DNA of 64,000 nt from Pestalotiopsis fici W106-1 (Eukaryota > Ascomycota > Sordariomycetes > Amphisphaeriales > Sporocadaceae): contig NW_006917098.1 of the NCBI RefSeq assembly GCF_000516985.1, positions 1,736,001 to 1,800,000 of the forward strand. The letters are read 5' to 3'. The position numbers were made by a program, and so were the translations under genes. Shown one piece after another: positions 23,191-34,897 of this stretch. Below the pieces are notes generated by a model. It was not told the origin of the DNA. It saw only the letters and a program-made list of their open reading frames with translations, and made no database searches. Numbering within the stretch: position 1 is the stretch's first letter; the number at the start of each line of letters is the position of its first letter.

Positions 23191-23581
23191 TCATAGCATA
23201 CTTGCGTCTGTAAAGTGAAATGCCTAGAGTTTCGGAGGTAGTGAATATTAGGATGTTTCGTATACCATATGACCCGGCAACAAGTAGTTTTGGGCTTCTG
23301 CACCACAATGAAGAACAAATACGAGAAACCGTGTAAACTGAGAATGTTTGATACCTAAAAAACCACAATACTTTTGATGGTATACACTTTTGTGAACGGA
23401 GATCCATACTTGACAAAAGCTCGTTCCATCAATCTTGTTATACACTCAGTAAGTAATATCTGAAGTGTCTATAATAAACACTGGTCTACTTGACCACCTA
23501 GGTAGGCGGTATCTAGGTACGTGTCTAGGCAGGTAGGTATACACAGGTTGTCCCCACTGCAGCATAGGTAACCCAAATCAA
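23191..23581. other. Non-coding, 3' of the P450
   Basis: No credible gene. It contains several CCTAGGTA-type short repeats at about 23495-23550. Confidence 0.35.
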
Positions 23582-23690
23582 TTACACCTCTTTACACAAC
23601 AGAGTTATCTGATCTGCATCTCGGAGTCTCACCAACATCTCGAGGTCAACATCATTTACGCACTTTTCAAAGCGTTTGTGCACCGAATCA
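23582..23690 (-). pseudogene. Out-of-frame P450 C-terminal tail
   Basis: Continues the P450 in the neighbouring frame to a TAA at 23584-23582. The residues match the usual ending of fungal P450s (CVNDVDLEMLVRLRDADQIT). It is in frame with the main ORF only if one A of the 23706-23711 run is ignored. Confidence 0.65.
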
Positions 23691-25348
23691 TCACTCTCTC
23701 CCTTGTTTTTTCTTGATCTGCAGCCGGTGCGCTTTGAACAGGCATGCTATCACAGCAACGGCCTCCACCTCTGCGAATCTCTTACCGGGGCAAATTTGGG
23801 GACCTTCACCCCACGGGAAAAAGACAGTTTTGCTCGGAACGAAAAAGCTTTCCTGTCCAACTTGTGCAAAAGAAGGGGTCCTACCAGGCGCTGCATTCAA
23901 GACCCATCGGGAAGGCTTCCACTCGTTCGCATCTGGCCAGTACTGGGGATGCGTCTGCATGGCTCGCAGATTGGCAGTGAAGTTGATACCTACCGGTACG
24001 GTATAGGTCTTATCGCCGACCTGAAACTCTTGGGTGTGGTCGCAGGTGATAGAGGGCAAAGCCGGAACCGGGGGAAATAGGCGCAGGGTTTCGTACATCA
24101 CCGCACGACACCTATTAAGCCGTGGGAATAGCTCCTTGTAGTCCCATTTCTCCACTGACTCGCCTTGGGTCACAGCCTGGATCTCTTCCGCAATCCAGGC
24201 TTGGAAATCAGGATGTGCAGCTAGCAACAGCGTTGCGAAAGCCAAGGTATTGGCGGTAGTATCATGCCCGGCAAAATTGATGACAAACAAGTCGCCATAA
24301 ATCTCTTCAGGAGAGAGACCCTTTTTGCCGCCCGTAGAATCCGGATCGACTACAGAATCACGATGGTAAAGGTCGGCAGCACGCACAAAGCCTGACAGGA
24401 TGCCGCCTGAGCCACTCTTCCCCTCGCTCAGAGCCGTGGTCTCATCTTCCAGCATCTTCACCATGTGTTGCTTGAATGAGATGCCGGCATTGCCGATGCG
24501 GGTCCATCTACCAGGAACCATGGTCAGCACGCGAAACGGAACGACAAGCAGGAGGATGATGTTGTCCAGAACCGTCTGTAATGAGTCACGGTATTCCCCG
24601 ATCTCATCGGTCACAGGTTCCGTGGAAGAGCGGAAGTCATATGGCTTGCCAAAGCCAGCACCCGCAAGCACATTGAGCGAAAGTGCCCGGGTGTCTCGTT
24701 GATAGCTCTGAATCCCAGCGTCGGAGAAGCCCACCCACGTCTGTACCATGGCTCGGGCTTGGCGGAGCGACTCGCCCCAGACAGAGGCCATGATAGTCTC
24801 ATTGAACGGCGTGGCCATGGGTTTGCGGTGGCGTGGCCAGTCTGGCCATCTCGCAGTTGAGATGCATGGTCCGTATAGTTCCAAGATTTCTGGATGCGGT
24901 TAGATAGTGGTCTGCTAGCTAACGGTCGACACAGTCTATAGCTAGACTAGTACTCACTGAGTTCGGCAGAGGGACGTTGGAAGTCGCCACGACGTGTCAC
25001 GATGTCTTGAATCGTGTCCGGATCGGCGACATGAACGTTGATGCTCACAGGAGATACCAATGCCCAAACAGGTCCCAAGTGGACGTGGGCATCTGCGCGC
25101 TCGGCTACGTACCAGCCGCGGCGTGAGTAGCGGACGAAACGCGGATAGGAGGACCAATTGAATGGAAGGTGATCGAGGATTGTCCAGACGTGCGGTTGCA
25201 GTAGGATCCAGAAGACATTGTTGGCATCAATGGGTAGACGGACGACAGGAAAATCTAGTGCACGCGCATTGCGCACGTTAGTTTCGAGGCAAACAAAGCT
25301 CCAGACGATATAGGCCGAGGCCAGCGCAAGCAGGGAAAGAATCAACAT
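23691..25348 (-). CDS. Cytochrome P450 monooxygenase, C-terminus lost to a frameshift
   Basis: ER-anchored haem monooxygenase; substrate unknown. Exon 1 is 25348-24958, with an N-terminal hydrophobic anchor (MLILSLLALASAYIVWSFVC). Exon 2 is 24889-23691, giving about 529 aa. I-helix NFAGHDTTANT, ExxR as YETLRLFPPVP, and haem loop FPWGEGPQICPGKRFAEVE with the Cys ligand are all present. The frame ends at a TGA soon after the haem helix. The usual P450 tail is readable in the next frame, from about 23717 to the TAA at 23584-23582, and includes DVDLEMLVRLRDADQI. The switch falls in a six-A run (23706-23711). This is either a real one-base insertion or a homopolymer sequencing error. The haem site is unaffected, but about 43 tail residues near the active site (SRS6 region) would be missing. 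Confidence 0.82.
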
Positions 25349-26222
25349 GCTCGTTGGTAGGCTATAGGATATACAGGCTATGGCCTTGTGTCTTTGTGTC
25401 TATGTTTGAGCGGGCGTTGTGGCGATTGTTGGGAGATAGAGAAAGTTATCCAAGTCCTCGCCTGGGATTTTTCTGTTGTATCTCTCCCCCTCCAGCGTTT
25501 CAAATCACGTCCTTTTTGTTGGCTTTCGGATCTACTCCCGCAGGTAAGTACCAACGTATGTATGCATCTGTATTGACATAACATGTCACCTGCATTCCCG
25601 GCGACATTTCTGGGCCAACACGTCATGAAGTCTGGTAACATCGAACCAACTGCATAAGCAAGAGTGATTCAATAAGCACTGTCGGCATTTGAAAGCCTGC
25701 GGGTCGCAGCGGTCGACCAACCCTAATTGTTGATATGCGCGCACCAACAACCAACGTGCCGATACAGTACCTTGTAATGTGACGGCAACTACAGCTGGCC
25801 ATATTCGTTTATGGTCCTCGTTTAAGGTCCCTAGTTCATTAGCTCACTTGGATAATATATGCCAATGTCGCTTTAGAAAACTTTCAAGTAGCAGGAATGG
25901 CACTTGTCAAGATTTTTCTGCTATTATATTACAGCCGCATGTTTGTATTGAGCCCCTTCATCTTGGCCACAAATATCCGCATTGGTCCATTGGTATGCAT
26001 CCGTGGAATCGGATTGCCGAGCAAGAGCAGGGGTGCAGGGACAAGCAGGGCCCCCTTGGCTCTCATAATGCAAAAGGGCGGAACACTTGCCAAGAACGAT
26101 TTACAGTGCATCAGTAGATTTGACTTATATCATCTTTCGAGTATCGTCCAACAAACCAGCCATTATCAAATGGACACCACTCTCCCACGTCACTCTTTCC
26201 TCTCAACAATATCTTTTGAATC
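25349..26222. promoter_or_regulatory. Divergent P450/hydrolase upstream region, containing duplication copy B
   Basis: About 870 bp between the divergent starts of the P450 and the alpha/beta hydrolase. The hydrolase-proximal half (25737-26165) is copy B of the segment found at 22491-23065. No other gene is visible. Confidence 0.5.
25737..26165 (+). repeat. Segmental duplication copy B (upstream of the hydrolase)
   Basis: Partner of 22491-23065, same orientation. It ends about 60 bp before the hydrolase ATG, so it includes the promoter and leader of that gene. Confidence 0.75.
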
Positions 26223-27224
26223 ATGCCTCGCCCTACGTCTCGTACGCTTTTCGTAGTCGTCCCTGGTGCCTCTCAGAATCCTTCTCATTATGGCTACCTC
26301 CTCCATCTCCTTCAAAGCAAAGGCTACCCTACATTGTCCGCGTTGCTCCCGTCTACTGGTATGATAAGGACCTTTTATTCATCCGTACAATAGAAAAGGA
26401 CAACAACTCTGAAAAATACACAGGCAGCAGCGAGAATGTTACCGCACAAGATGATGCCGACTACGTGCTCAAGAACATGCTCCTCCCCGTCCTCGATATC
26501 GAAAAGCACAATGTAATCCTGGTCACGCACTCGTATAGCAGCATCCCCGGCAGCGCCGCCGCCATGGGGCTCAGCAAAGCCGAGCGTGCCGCGCAGGGCA
26601 AGACCACGGCCGTGCTGGGTCAGATTTTCATTGCTGCGCTGCTGGTGGCCGGCGGGGACGGAAAGGATGTTGTTGCAGCATTTGGCGGACACCTGCCGCC
26701 GCACATTGGTATTGGTGATGGTGTAAGAGAAGACGTTCCGGCTTGACGAGACTTCATTTTCAGATTGCTAACGGTGAAAGAATATATAGGACCATGCGGG
26801 GCTGCTCACTTGCGATGACCCAGCACCGCCACTGTACCAGGACGTAGAACCAAAGCTTGTGCAGGATGCCATCGTCATGTCGACCCTGTGTCCCAGCTTT
26901 GCATCGTTCCATAGTCCGTGTCCAAAGGCTTCGTGGAGTTCAGAGCGTAAGTCATCAAATCCCACTTCCTTGCAATTTGTCAGAATCTCAGTGTACGAGA
27001 ATCCATGCTGATTGTTGCACGTAGATTACAAGGGTCGCATAGCATATATCCGCACTATCAAAGATGTAGGCATACCTCTTGAGGTACAGAACATGATGCT
27101 CCAGGGCACGGGCATGGAGTGGATTGAAAAGGATATCGACACGGGGCATAGTCCACAGGTCGTGCAGCCAGAGACTCTGCGTGATATCTTTATTGAGCTG
27201 GCTGAGCAATGGGAGAGACTTTGA
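26223..27224 (+). CDS. Alpha/beta hydrolase (AB_hydrolase_1-like), about 263 aa, four exons
   Basis: Predicted serine esterase or lactonase-type hydrolase; substrate unknown. Exons 26223-26358, 26424-26722, 26790-26946 and 27025-27224 join in phase. The N-terminus reads FVVVPGASQNPSHYGYLLHLL, the usual first strand and oxyanion loop of this family. The nucleophile elbow is NVILVTHSYSSIPGSAA, where relatives have HSYGG, so the Gly two residues after Ser is replaced by Ser. A C-terminal HSPQVVQPETLRDIFIEL probably supplies the catalytic His. Promoter copy B precedes it. It lies between a P450 and two transporters, suggesting a small metabolic or detoxification group (inferred). Confidence 0.8.
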
Positions 27225-27548
27225 ATCTGATCTTGGGCTGGCCGAGAAAACTAAGTAGTCTAGAAAATCGTTTTCTCCCATGGCTGCGACAAGTGCATGG
27301 CTTCCATTCCCAGGTAGCTTATGTCAATCGGATGGTGCCAGGCCATGAAAGGTTGATGAAGATCTATTCGGTGGATAGCTACACGTCAACTAGGATAAGC
27401 TTAAAGGGTGTGCGCTGCGTTGCATTCTCTCGTAAGATCCGTTTAATCTAGTCTAGTAGTGATATGGCACTCCAAATGAAAGTGGGTCAAAAGCCTTATG
27501 ATGATACCTAGACTAAGGTCTTTCTATGAGTTCCTCGCGCAAACTTTC
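27225..27548. other. Convergent 3' intergenic
   Basis: Lies between the hydrolase and ABC transporter stop codons; no gene seen. Confidence 0.4.
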
Positions 27549-30500
27549 CTAATGTCCCGAGACGTAGGCTTGGTACAGCTCCCGAAAAACTGTATCTTTC
27601 TCAAGCAGTGACGCGGGCGAGTCGCTCTCTATCAAACGTCCATCCTTGAGGACCACCACTCGATCATAAGTATCTATCTTCGAGAGCCGATGGATGACCG
27701 AGATGACGGTATGGTCCTTGAACGCTTGTCCAATCACATCCAGCATGATTCCTTCTGTTTGGTCATCCACACTGCGGAGTGATCATTAGTATACAATCTT
27801 TTTTTATTTTATTTTTTTGGAGCTGAAGGACATCGGGAGAGTCATGAAATAGAAGACATACTTGCTTGTAGCCTCGTCAAGAATCAATATCTTGCTTGGC
27901 ACCAGAAGGGCACGGGCTAGGCATAGTAGTTGATTTTCGCCCTGAGACCATCTCGAGTCCAAACCGGCCTCAAGGCCCCCATTGCTCTCAACTTTGGTTA
28001 ATAGACCAACCTTGTCAAGGGCTGCTCTTATGGCATGCTCCGATGAGCACTGCCGGGGATCGAGATTGAATCTGATTGTGCCAGGCATGAAGAAAGGCTC
28101 TTGTGGAAGTACGTTCATCTTTGCTCTCAAGTCGTTTGGTGACAATGTAGAAACATTGGTTCCGTCAATACTGACAAGACCGTTTCGAAGCGCAGTCATA
28201 CGGAGCAAGGTCATGAGTAGTGTTGTTTTTCCACTGCCCGAAGGGCCACAGATAGCGATCCTCTCTCCTGGGCGGATACTCAAGGTTACCCCATGAAGAG
28301 CAGGAGGAGCATGGGGCCTGTGAATAGTCAGATTTGATTCTAAATGTGGACATGAAGGCTGTTTTTCATACGCGTAGCTTGCCACAACATTGTCGAAACG
28401 TATGGCACCTTGGCTTGGCCATTGATGTGGAGCAGGGTCTCCTGCGGACTCTGATGGCGTGTCCCTTACGTATTGCTGAATCCGACTAACAGCCCCAATG
28501 GAAATCTCCAACTTGGTCCAAGCCTGTATGCTTTGGGAAAGAAGAGAGTTGAACTGGAGTATCAACACCAAGGCAACACCGAGCTCACCGGCGCTAATGC
28601 TGCCCAGAGTTGTCAGGGCAATAGCGACGATTATCACGGCGAGGGCTCCCTGGAAATCGTTCTCATGTTAGCTCGAAATCTCACAATTGGTTTTGTCGAG
28701 CCCCAGGGTTTCCAGAACTATCCGTGCTGTCCTTTGGGGGTTGAGTAATAAATGGAACCATAGGATGAAATTACCGCCCTACTCACCACAATGAGATCTA
28801 ACACCAGCACAAGCCATTGCTGGACACAGAAAAGCATGTAGTATGGCCCTTGCGATATGTCCAGAGTTTGTGCGTTTCTATGGCGGAAGTATGGACTGCG
28901 GCGGTAGGCCCGAATGGTTGTCACGCCTGAAACTGTTTCAATGAACTGCTTGTAGAGCGGGGCTTTCGCTTCAATGTCGATAAGCCGGACCTGTCGTGAC
29001 GTGCGGAGATAGCACTTTTGAAGTATGAATAAGGTACCAAGAAATATGGGAATAGTTGCCGCCAAGTATTTTCCGAGAACGCACAGGATGATGAGCTGGA
29101 CGAGACATGAAGCAGCACCTGAAAAAGAAAATATCATTAGACTCATCATGACTTGTGCTTATGAAGGGATGTGCTAGCCTGTGATGAACTGAGCTGCCTG
29201 AGACGGCAAAACCATATCGATGAGGTCCATGTCTTGGCTGAACCTATTTGTGATGGAGCCAACATCCACTTCTTGGAAGAATTGGAAAGGCGCTCTGTTG
29301 GACGAAAGAAGTCAGAAACTGATGCACTGGTGTTCATTCGCGAAGCTCAGTACTCACCTCAAAGTGGCATCTAGGATATCAGTGTGTAAATGAAGTGCGG
29401 TATCGCTAATAATCTTGATAAAAGAGTACCTGCGCCGCCATCGTCAGCATATACCTATCTTGATTGATATTTCTTATTAGAGAGGCCACAGACCATAACT
29501 CGCCTCCCATAGCCAAATTAGACAAAACCATGAAAAGGGCATATATCCCCAAATAGTAGCCAAGTCTTTGGTTGGGGTGTTTCTGGTTCTCGTCGGTCCA
29601 TATTTCGACCCATATTGCTATACTTCCATTAGACCGAATTAAGAATTGGGCCATTATTGGTGGAATTCCTACTTGTAACTCCTGTGAAGACAGCAGCGAG
29701 CATCGAGCAAGTAATCCAGATTACTACCGAGAGTAGTCCAGCACTTCGGCAGTAATATGAATAAACCGCCCAATTTCCTCTTTGTCTTTCAGAGTCAAGT
29801 GGCACACTTTCACTTTCTTCGCTGTCACTTCCATTATTTGGAGGCTCTGAATCTTGAGGGATGTCCAAATTGTCATTGTTGTTTTGTAATATAGATTCGA
29901 GTGCAGGTGACTCCGTGGCTGAAGGGACTTGTTCTACGACCCCGGCAGACTGTATGTTCACGCCAACCAAGTCCCGAACTTGAACCATATGTCCACTTTC
30001 CAACGCCAAGACTGTGTCCATGTGAGGAAGGACGCTCCCTGATCACCCGAGTCAGCCCGGCCACCGTCAAATGGACAGGGGATATTACCTACGTGTATGC
30101 GTAGCTACAATGGCAGAGATGCCGGCTTTGCGAAAATGACTAAAGAGACGGCTACAAATAGCATTTACAGTCTTGGCGTCCAGTCCACTCATTACATCGT
30201 CGAGGATAACAATAGGCAATTTCGAGTACACAGCGCGAGCAATCGCCTGGAGGAGGTCAGCGGTCAGTGTTTTCAAAAGTGGCACACTTGAGCGAGATGA
30301 AAGAAAATGGGAGCACAAACAACTCTCTGGCGTTGCCCTCCGCTCAGGGAAGCGCCATTACTCCCTGCCAAGGTCTGATCGCCTCGAGGGAGCCTAGTTA
30401 GGTCCTCATAGAGGCATGCACAATATATTGAGAAGTTGTACCATTCTCGATCAAGGTTCAAACCCATTGTTATATTGTGTTGAATCGTTTCGTCCATGAT

Positions 30501-32733
30501 CCAGGGAGTCTGTGCACAAAATGCTGCTGCAGTGAAATGCGAAGCTGTCCCAGCTAAGAGGGCTGTCTCTCCGAGCATACTCCATAGCAGTGTCGACTTC
30601 CCAGATGCGACCGGCCCAACGATGGCAGTGAGGCCGGGGCCAATGTCAAGTGTTAGGTCTCGGAGTATGGGCTCCGAAGAAGACGACCAGGCGATATCTG
30701 CATGATAGTAATGTATTAGATGTCCCTCTCTGTTTTTCAGGGTGTCAATACTCCTGAGTGGGATTAGCTCAGACGATGAGGAAAGCGGGTTATCCATAGT
30801 ATTGAAAATCTGTTCCTTTAGACAATACTCCTGTATTCGACCAAAACAGGCGGCAGACTGAACACAATAAGGCAAAGCTTGACAGAACTGGATTAGAGGA
30901 GTCGTCATCAGACTAATCAATGAAAGCGCAGTGAATGCTTGAGCAGAAAGAAGGGTGTCACTTTTTGTCGTTACGGCGATGATAGCATAAACGGTGAAAG
31001 TTGCGAAGGGTGCAATTGTCACGGGAGCGTTTCCTGGCCAGCATTTTAGTTTTGGACCGGGCTAATATCCGGTCGTCTTTGCTAGGGAGAGGCCATTTAC
31101 GTACCAAGGAGGATCTGCCAAATCAAAAATGCGCGGAAGCGCTCCGATGTTTTCAGTTCGATCATTCGGAGATGTGTTACAATTTCGTTCATGATATTTG
31201 ACATGCCCAACATCTGGACAGCTTTCATGTTTGTTAGCATGCCGGCAGTGGTAGCAACCCTTTTCTGGACACGCTCGTTCCAAGCGACTTGGGCTTTTCC
31301 GAAAGATGCTGAAATCCTCGAAGTTATTACCACAGATACTGTTCTTGTTAGAGCAGGATCATCATTTGTACATTGGAATTGATGTGGATGGGGCAGACTG
31401 ACCCAGACACACGATAAGTGGCACAACAGAAGCCCATGACATCTGGCGAGCCAACAGCCAAACAGCTATGCCCACCTCTGGAATCGATACCCATAGTTCA
31501 TGGATCAACCTGAGGGCCTGTGCTATCCTCTCCACGTCGGTACCCATCAGAGTAACGACTGATGAGTCCTGCAGTTCGGCAGCCCGGAAACCAGTGGTGT
31601 GCTGGTACATCATGGCCACCAGAGAACATCGAATGCGGGCAATTAAACGATATGTCTGACGCATATATAATGCTCGTGAGATTGCCACGCCGGCATAAGC
31701 AAGAACAAAAGCTCCAACGAGGGCACGTCCGTAGTACTTGTTATATTCGTCCGGCGTTGAGTTCAAGTATGAGACTGAAGCTTCGATGAGAAATGGCTGG
31801 CAAAACATGAAGGCAGAAAGCGAAAGGCGCGGGGGGACGGCAGAAAGGAAAAGCCACTTGTTAGAGGAGAAGACGGCCCGGATTAGGCGATAATTTCCTT
31901 GGTGAATTTGCCAAGGGCCCCGGAGGGTAGTCAATGTTGATTCTGCCCTGAGATCACTACCCACTTGGGGTATTTGGCTGAGTTGAAGCACGTCTGAAAA
32001 GCCCAAGCGGAGGAAGGGAAGAGTCCAAGCAAAAAGACCACGACTCCAAATTCCAGTGAAACCCTCTGGAGAAACATCTTTCTCAGGTGGATAAAGAAGC
32101 GACTGAGTCTTTCGAGCAGACTCGATGGCGGCGAGAAGGATGGTCCCAACATAGATCACGACCCATAAGACACCGGGCGTCTGGGTATGGCACGGCATGG
32201 ACCAAAGTGATCGAAGGGTTGGAATGTAGAGGATGGCAGATGCTGAGAAATACAGTACCAAGAGGTCCGAAGGTCTTGACGATCGTTGGTGTTCCAAGAA
32301 GGACAAGATTCCGGCGGTGAGAACTGCGGCTGCTGATAACACGCCAGAGGCTATCGACATGGTCGTAACCAAGCGGGGAGCCCGCTGACGGAGAGCCAGG
32401 AAGAGTATATGGAACGTGAAAAGAAGGATGTAGAGACTCTATCAGCAAGCCAGTTAGACACATGGGGCTAATAGGGTGAGATCAATCCAATGCATAGCAC
32501 TGTACCAGTTTCCATATTGCCAGCGCAGATAACTTGACCTGCACCTGCGCCGTCCATAGTGCTCGTAGTCGGATCGGTATAATTATCAGCATCAGGGAGG
32601 CCGGGACGGCAATGAAAAAGACATCTTGGAACAGGAGTGTGAAATCAAAAGAGCGACAAGAGAAGTGAACACGCGGGTACAGCTGATTGTCGCTGTCCTT
32701 GGGGCAGAAGTCGAAGCATGCACTTTTTGCCAT
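27549..32733 (-). CDS. ABC-C (MRP-type) full transporter, about 1466 aa, 12 exons
   Basis: ATP-driven exporter with TMD0-TMD1-NBD1-TMD2-NBD2 layout, probably vacuolar or plasma membrane. Exons (minus): 32733-32506, 32438-31403, 31338-31105, 31033-30321, 30246-30093, 30038-29673, 29617-29455, 29405-29358, 29294-29179, 29118-28787, 28649-27862 and 27771-27549. All phases agree. NBD1 has Walker A GPVASGKST, signature LSGGQRQRV (completed over an intron) and Walker B IVILDDVMSGLD, with Asp where the catalytic Glu would be, as is usual in ABCC NBD1. NBD2 has GPSGSGKTTL, the degenerate signature WSQGENQLLCLARAL and ILILDEATS with the catalytic Glu. The intron after exon 9 appears to use a GC donor. 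It is divergent from the MFS gene, and the two may share a promoter. Likely substrates are conjugated drugs or metabolites. Confidence 0.88.
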
Positions 32734-33222
32734 GGCGGCGCGAGTTGCAGAGCAGCTCTGTCAGACGAGTTTTGCGAAAGTTCGAGTTTCTCTTCTATGA
32801 ACCGTTGACATGGCCGAAATAATGACTTGTAGCCCTCTGCATTCCTAGTGGACATAGGTCTTGGTCATACATCGCAGGATAAGAGGCGCACCACTACGCG
32901 AGAATCCTTTTGAGCAACAGCCAACCGCTGACATCTTTCCGGCCACAAAATGAATGTCCTTGGAGCAGGGTGTACATACATGTAACCAATGAATGCGTAA
33001 TGCACAGTAGTATTTACAATCAGGCAGCCCCCGGAATGTCCTTACCCCGCGACAACAGTTGCCCCACACTGGAGGCTCCAATACTTTATTTGGTGGGCAG
33101 CGCGGCCTTTCAATCCTTGGTTGGTTCCCGCTGCAAACTCAACTTTAGTGCTACAGTAGCCCCCAGATCCATCGTCGTATACCCGCCTACCGAGCTGATG
33201 AACGCCCCTCCACCACCCCACC
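32734..33222. promoter_or_regulatory. Divergent ABC/MFS upstream region
   Basis: 489 bp between two divergent transporter start codons. No operator was recognised; co-regulation is inferred from layout. Confidence 0.45.
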
Positions 33223-34897
33223 ATGGAGACTAGAGACCCAGATGAAGAAACCAGGCTGCTAGATCCCGAGCCACCAGCTTCACAATCACCGGGCTCCAAG
33301 CCTTCTTCAGGACCAGGCTTTTGGCAAACCATTCTCTCTGCCACGGCTGTTCTCTTCATCTTGGAGATCGGGAACCAATTGAGCCTGGCCCCGTCCACCG
33401 CCATACTCGAGGCCACCGTCTGCCAAAAGTACTACGCCGCCATAGACGGCCACCTTGGCGACTGCAAGGCGGAGCCTATTCAGAGCGAGGTTGCCTATAT
33501 CCTGGGCTGGAAGGATGTCTTTGAGAACTTGCCGGGTAATACAAATGCATCCGCCTGCCTTGTTGAAACAACTACTAATAATACCCTGGCAGCAATCCTA
33601 CTTGCTGTGCCCTTTGGCGCGCTGGCCGACAAAATCGGTCGCAGGAAGATCATGATACTTGCCACTGCCGGCCTTGTACTCAACGACACCTGGATCAGAC
33701 TGGTCCTTTGCTTTTCGCATTTCATCCCACTGCGTCTGCTCTGGCTCTCTGGCCTCTGGCAGATGATTGGCGCTGGCGTCGCCACCTTGTCGTCGATTGT
33801 CTACGCTCAGGTCTCTGATGTGTGTCCTGCAGAGCAGAGGTAAGTCGTACCCTTCTGCACACATGGGGGAAGAGGCTAACTGTTACGCCCAGGACGACTG
33901 CCTTTTCATTCATCCAATCCGCCGGTCTAGTGTCCCGCGTAGTCTTCCTGCCCGTAGGTGCTGGTTTAATGAGCATTGACCCATGGATTCCCATGGTTAC
34001 TACCTCGGGCCTGGGGGTTCTGTCATTCCTAGTTGCGCTCCTCCTTGTCCCCGAGACTTTGCAACTTGACAAGCAAAGTAGCGATGAGCGCGGCGATACT
34101 GAACAACTGCTTGGCGCTCGGTCAAATGGCCAGGACAAGGTTGGACTGCACCCGCGTCTCAAGATTCTCATCTCCAGGGCTGTGGACCTCAATCATTGGA
34201 TCATGGGCAACGCCCGAGTCGTGTGTCTTTTGATATGCCTCTTCACGTTCTACCTCGGCCAACAGTCTGATGGCACAATACTATTGCAATACGCGTCAAA
34301 GCGCCTCCACTGGACCCTGGGTCAAGTAAGACGGACTTTCCATCCATCAGCATCGTGAAATACTCCCGCTAACACCCTCAGGCATCCTTGCTGCTCTCTC
34401 TGAGAGCTGGAGTCACCTTGGTGCTCCTGGCTGTTATCCTCCCAGCATTGTCCAGCTTCTTGCTGATCCGCCTGGATCTACACGAAAGTATCAAGGACAA
34501 GCGCTTAACACAAGCCTGCGGAGTCTTACTCGCCGCCGGGTCTAGTATTATCTTTTTCGCCACGTCCTGGGAGGCCCTTCTCGTTGGGCAGTTCCTCTTC
34601 TCTGCGGGATGCGTGTTCGGAGTTCCTGCACGCAGTCTGGCGGCCGGCATGGTTGACCAGAAACATGTCGGTGTTTTGTTTACTGTTGTATCTGTGGCCA
34701 TGCAAGGGGGGTTTATCGCTGGTGGTCCTATCTTGGCTACAGCCTTCAAATGGGGCATGAAGCTCGGAGACTTCTGGATGGGAATGCCTTTTCTTGTCGC
34801 TTTGATCTGCTTCATTGTCGGAACATTGTCGATTTCGGCTGTCACTACCAAGATTCAAATTTCCAATGGAGATGCTGGGATTGAGATTGAGAACTAG
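33223..34897 (+). CDS. MFS transporter, about 521 aa, three exons
   Basis: Major-facilitator membrane transporter. Exons 33223-33839, 33893-34325 and 34382-34897 join in phase. An acidic cytosolic N-terminus (ETRDPDEETRLLDPEPP) precedes about 12 hydrophobic segments. Motif A between TM2 and TM3 is readable as GALADKIGRRKIM. A long glycosylatable loop (NTNASA, NNT) lies between TM1 and TM2, and a charged loop sits mid-protein. This layout resembles the fungal multidrug and secondary-metabolite MFS proteins often found in gene clusters. Divergent from the ABC transporter; substrate unknown. Confidence 0.85.
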
